Of a stretch of 7,752 nt of DNA, positions 5,035 to 7,752 are shown piece by piece. Origin of the DNA: Bacteroidota bacterium (lineage in GTDB: Bacteria; Bacteroidota; Bacteroidia; Chitinophagales; UBA2359); contig JAHDCM010000169.1 in NCBI GenBank assembly GCA_020629895.1, positions 1 through 7,752 on the forward strand, written 5' to 3'. The position numbers were made by a program, and so were the translations under genes. The notes under the pieces are model-generated. The model saw only the letters and a program-made list of their open reading frames with translations, was not told the DNA's origin and did no database searches. Position 1 is the stretch's first letter. Each line of letters begins with the position of its first letter.

Positions 5035-7674
5035 ATGAAACATATCCAAAATTTCTTATTTCTACTAATAGTGATGGTGGGAGTATTTTGTCTTACACCT
5101 CAACTACTACTAGCACAAGGAAATGGAGACTTAGATTATAGCCAGCCCAAAGATTATGAAATAGGAGGTATTACTATTTCGGGTACCGAACACCTCAAAG
5201 AAGATTTATTAATTCGCCTCTCAGGCTTAGAGGTTGGAGACAAAGTGTCTATACCTGGTGAAGGCATTTCTAATGCCATCAAAAACCTTTGGAAACAAGG
5301 ACTTTTTGCTGATGTTAAAATCGTAGCTAGTCGAATTGTTAACGATGTTGTATTTCTTGATATTCAAGTAAAGGAACGCGCACGTCTTTCGAAATATGCC
5401 TTTAAGGGGGTTCGAAAAAACGAGGAAGATGAATTACGAGATATGCTTTTATTACGTAGAGGACGTATTGTAGATCAAAACCTGATTAAAAACACCCTTA
5501 ATATCGTTTCTGAATTTTATAAGGAAAAGGGTTTTTTAAATGTAACAGTCAAAACCAAACAACGTCCTGATGAAAACTTTCCCAACCACCGCATCCTCAC
5601 TATTGATGTGGCGCGTGGGAATAAAATTCGAATCAACGAAATCATTTTTGAAGGGAATGAGCAAGTATATTCTCGTAAGTTACGTCGCCAGATGAAGGGT
5701 ACCAAAGAACGTACAAGAGTGAACCCCCAAGCACCTAAAATTGTATGGAAAGATCTCAAAAAAGCGAAGCTAGGCCATACGCTAGGTAACTTGTCTATTA
5801 CACAGGCACTGCAATATGTAGATGAAAACGTTATGCGTTTCAAGCCTTTTAGCCAGTCAAAATTCTTAGAGGATAAATTTGAAGAAGATAAAGATGCGAT
5901 TATTGCTTATTATAATGAAAAGGGCTACCGAGATGCCCGTATTATCCAAGATACTATTTGGGATGTAAATGATAAAAGTATTGCCATTAAGCTTTCGGTA
6001 GATGAAGGAGAACAATATCACTTCCGCGACATCTCTTGGAAAGGGAATACGAAATACTCAGATGAGGAATTGAATAAAATTTTAGGCATTGACAAAGGAG
6101 ACATTTATAATCAAACGCTTTTGGATAGTCGTTTATTTATGGATCCTTCGGGACAGGATGTTAGTGCATTATATATGGATGATGGGTACTTGTTTTTTCA
6201 AGTAACCCCCGCAGAAAAATCTGTTTCTAATGACTCTATTGACCTCGAAATAAATATTTACGAAGGAGCGCAAGCAACGGTTAATGATATTGTGATTACG
6301 GGAAATACTAAAACCAATGAACATGTCATTCGTCGAGAATTACGCTCGTTACCAGGTAATAAATTTAGCCGTTCTGATATTATTCGTTCACAGCGAGAGA
6401 TTGCCAACTTAGGCTTTTTTGATCCCGAACAAATTCAGATCACTCCTATTCCTAACCCGCAGAACGGTACCGTAGATATTGAATATGGAGTCGTTGAAAA
6501 ACCTTCTGATCAGTTAGAATTATCAGCAGGATGGGGAGGAACAGGTATTGTAGGAAGTTTAGGGGTCTCTTTCAATAATTTTTCGCTTCGCAATGCTTTC
6601 CGCAAAGGAGGATGGGCACCTATTCCAAGTGGAGATGGTCAACGTTTATCCTTGCGTTTCCAATCGACAGGAGCCGCTTTTCAAGCACTTACGACTTCTT
6701 TTGTAGAACCCTGGCTAGGTGGAAAGAAACCCAATGCACTGAGCCTATCTATTTTTAGTCAGCGTATTTGTTCGAATTGCCGTTTACGAGAAGACCGCCG
6801 AGAAGAATCTGCTCGTATTTTATTAATTAATGGGGTAACACTTGGACTAGGACAGCGTCTTCGTGTACCTGATGACAACTTCCTACTGCGTACTGATATT
6901 AATTACCAACACTATAATCTCAAAAACTCTCCTTACGATTTTATTATTACGGAAGGAAAGTCAAACGACCTTAGTTTTAAAGTAGAGTTGGCGCGCTATT
7001 CGATTGACCAACCTATTTACCCACGTTCTGGGTCTAATATTTCTTTGTCGGTACAAGCCACTCCTCCCTTTTCTCGTATGTTCCCTCGCGACTTGACAGA
7101 TGTACAATCTCGCTATCGTTGGGCAGAATACCACAAATGGAAGTTTAAAGCCGACTGGTTTACTTCTATTGTAGGTAACCTAGTTTTACATACATCCGTA
7201 AAAACGGGACTTATGGGCTATTATAACCAGGATATTGGGCATTCTCCTTTCCAACGTTTTGAGGTTGGAGGTGATGGTATTGCCAATAATTTCAGTCTTT
7301 ATGGAATTGATATTCTTCGACTTCGTGGATATGATCGTATTTCGACTCCTGATATAGGTGACCCATTCTTTTCTAAATTTACGGTAGAATTAAGATACCC
7401 GCTATCGCTTAACCCTTCTTCTACCATTTATGCCCTTGCGTTTGCAGAAGGCGGAAATACTTGGGATACGTTTAAAGAATATAACCCATTTGAAATGCGT
7501 CGCTCTGTGGGACTTGGGATGCGGATTTTCTTACCCATGTTTGGTACACTTGGTTTTGATTATGCAATTGGCTTTGATAAACCTACTGTTCCTAAAACGG
7601 GGGGAAGTCGTATTGGTAATTACTTGAGTCAGTTTGGACAGTTTCACGTAGTATTGGGGCAGGAGCCAGAGTAA
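5035..7674 (+). CDS. bamA: Outer-membrane protein assembly factor BamA
   Basis: BamA is the essential Omp85-family protein that folds beta-barrels into the outer membrane. The 879-residue product has a signal peptide (cleavage likely after LLA at 27, before Gln28). Five POTRA domains lie at about 40-115, 117-195, 196-325, 326-411 and 412-489; the third carries an insertion of about 50 residues. The 16-strand barrel begins near 493 (QLELSAGWGG). The conserved loop-6 motif is LRGYD at 763-767, in the position of E. coli VRGF. The mature protein has only two cysteines, C579 and C582 (CSNC), placed by strand alternation in a predicted extracellular loop. The barrel ends FHVVLGQEPE, lacking the terminal aromatic residue common in proteobacterial barrels. 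It is longer than E. coli BamA (about 810). It is probably transcribed with uppS. The chaperone gene ompH/skp often found next in Bacteroidota would lie outside the window. Confidence 0.96.
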   Translation: MKHIQNFLFLLIVMVGVFCLTPQLLLAQGNGDLDYSQPKDYEIGGITISGTEHLKEDLLIRLSGLEVGDKVSIPGEGISNAIKNLWKQGLFADVKIVASRIVNDVVFLDIQVKERARLSKYAFKGVRKNEEDELRDMLLLRRGRIVDQNLIKNTLNIVSEFYKEKGFLNVTVKTKQRPDENFPNHRILTIDVARGNKIRINEIIFEGNEQVYSRKLRRQMKGTKERTRVNPQAPKIVWKDLKKAKLGHTLGNLSITQALQYVDENVMRFKPFSQSKFLEDKFEEDKDAIIAYYNEKGYRDARIIQDTIWDVNDKSIAIKLSVDEGEQYHFRDISWKGNTKYSDEELNKILGIDKGDIYNQTLLDSRLFMDPSGQDVSALYMDDGYLFFQVTPAEKSVSNDSIDLEINIYEGAQATVNDIVITGNTKTNEHVIRRELRSLPGNKFSRSDIIRSQREIANLGFFDPEQIQITPIPNPQNGTVDIEYGVVEKPSDQLELSAGWGGTGIVGSLGVSFNNFSLRNAFRKGGWAPIPSGDGQRLSLRFQSTGAAFQALTTSFVEPWLGGKKPNALSLSIFSQRICSNCRLREDRREESARILLINGVTLGLGQRLRVPDDNFLLRTDINYQHYNLKNSPYDFIITEGKSNDLSFKVELARYSIDQPIYPRSGSNISLSVQATPPFSRMFPRDLTDVQSRYRWAEYHKWKFKADWFTSIVGNLVLHTSVKTGLMGYYNQDIGHSPFQRFEVGGDGIANNFSLYGIDILRLRGYDRISTPDIGDPFFSKFTVELRYPLSLNPSSTIYALAFAEGGNTWDTFKEYNPFEMRRSVGLGMRIFLPMFGTLGFDYAIGFDKPTVPKTGGSRIGNYLSQFGQFHVVLGQEPE

Positions 7675-7712
7675 TCAATACTAGTGGTAGCCTCATTCAA
7701 TCATTCAGCATT

Positions 7713-7739
7713 GGGCGACCACAAGAGATCGCCCCTACA
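7713..7739. repeat. G+C-rich palindromic repeat after bamA
   Basis: GGGCGA (7713-7718) and TCGCCC (7729-7734) are reverse complements around a 10-nt loop, followed by CTACA. From memory, very similar GGGCGACC...GGTCGCCCCTAC palindromes occur as dispersed intergenic repeats in many bacterial genomes. This copy differs from that pattern inside the right arm. No T-run follows, so terminator function is doubtful. Confidence 0.5.
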
Positions 7740-7752
7740 TTCACTCATTGTT

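Noticed and set aside
4782..5141. Plus-strand frame overlapping the end of uppS and the start of bamA
   Set aside because: It is a shifted frame across two well-supported genes; the product is low in recognisable motifs.
5517..5843. Minus-strand frame inside bamA
   Set aside because: It is antisense to the POTRA region and explained by codon bias in bamA.
7430..7627. Plus-strand frame near the end of bamA
   Set aside because: It is a shifted frame within the conserved barrel end of bamA.

Overview
The window looks like a piece of a Bacteroidota chromosome, AT-rich and probably from the Saprospiraceae side of the phylum, although the genus is an inference I cannot test here. Four things support the phylum. 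Two exported proteins have signal peptides cleaved before Gln. The gene order is PorG-like (DUF6089) barrel, uppS, bamA. Shine-Dalgarno sequences are absent or weak. Several promoter-like sites fit the Bacteroidota consensus TTTG-(about 20 nt)-TAnnTTTG, three of them with a spacer of exactly 20.

Layout. 1-136 has no gene I can support and is richer in G+C (about 49%) than its surroundings. gcvT (glycine cleavage T-protein) lies on the minus strand at 137-1216 and has its own well-formed promoter. A 524-nt divergent region (1217-1740) separates it from a plus-strand HU gene (1741-2013); this region holds promoters on both strands and several inverted repeats. HU is followed by a 150-nt 3' region and a strong hairpin terminator (2164-2214). 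Next is an orphan protein like IS1 InsA (zinc ribbon plus helix-turn-helix, 2463-2888) without a transposase catalytic partner. It is followed by a PorG/DUF6089-type outer-membrane protein (3012-3875), closed by a very clear bidirectional terminator (3908-3945). A 335-nt gap carries an 80-bp element with 11-bp perfect terminal inverted repeats (4074-4153). Then come uppS with a TTG start (4211-4945) and bamA (5035-7674), which are probably cotranscribed. The window ends in a small G+C-rich palindromic repeat (7713-7739).

How the genes fit together. uppS makes the C55 lipid carrier for peptidoglycan and surface polysaccharides. BamA inserts outer-membrane beta-barrels, and the PorG-like protein is itself a predicted outer-membrane barrel related to a type IX secretion component. 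This block is therefore an envelope-biogenesis locus. gcvT (one-carbon metabolism) and HU (nucleoid architecture) are unrelated housekeeping neighbours. The least ordinary items are the orphan InsA-like DNA-binding protein that may share a transcript with the PorG-like gene, the 80-bp foldback element in the uppS leader region, and the promoter/hairpin arrangement upstream of HU.
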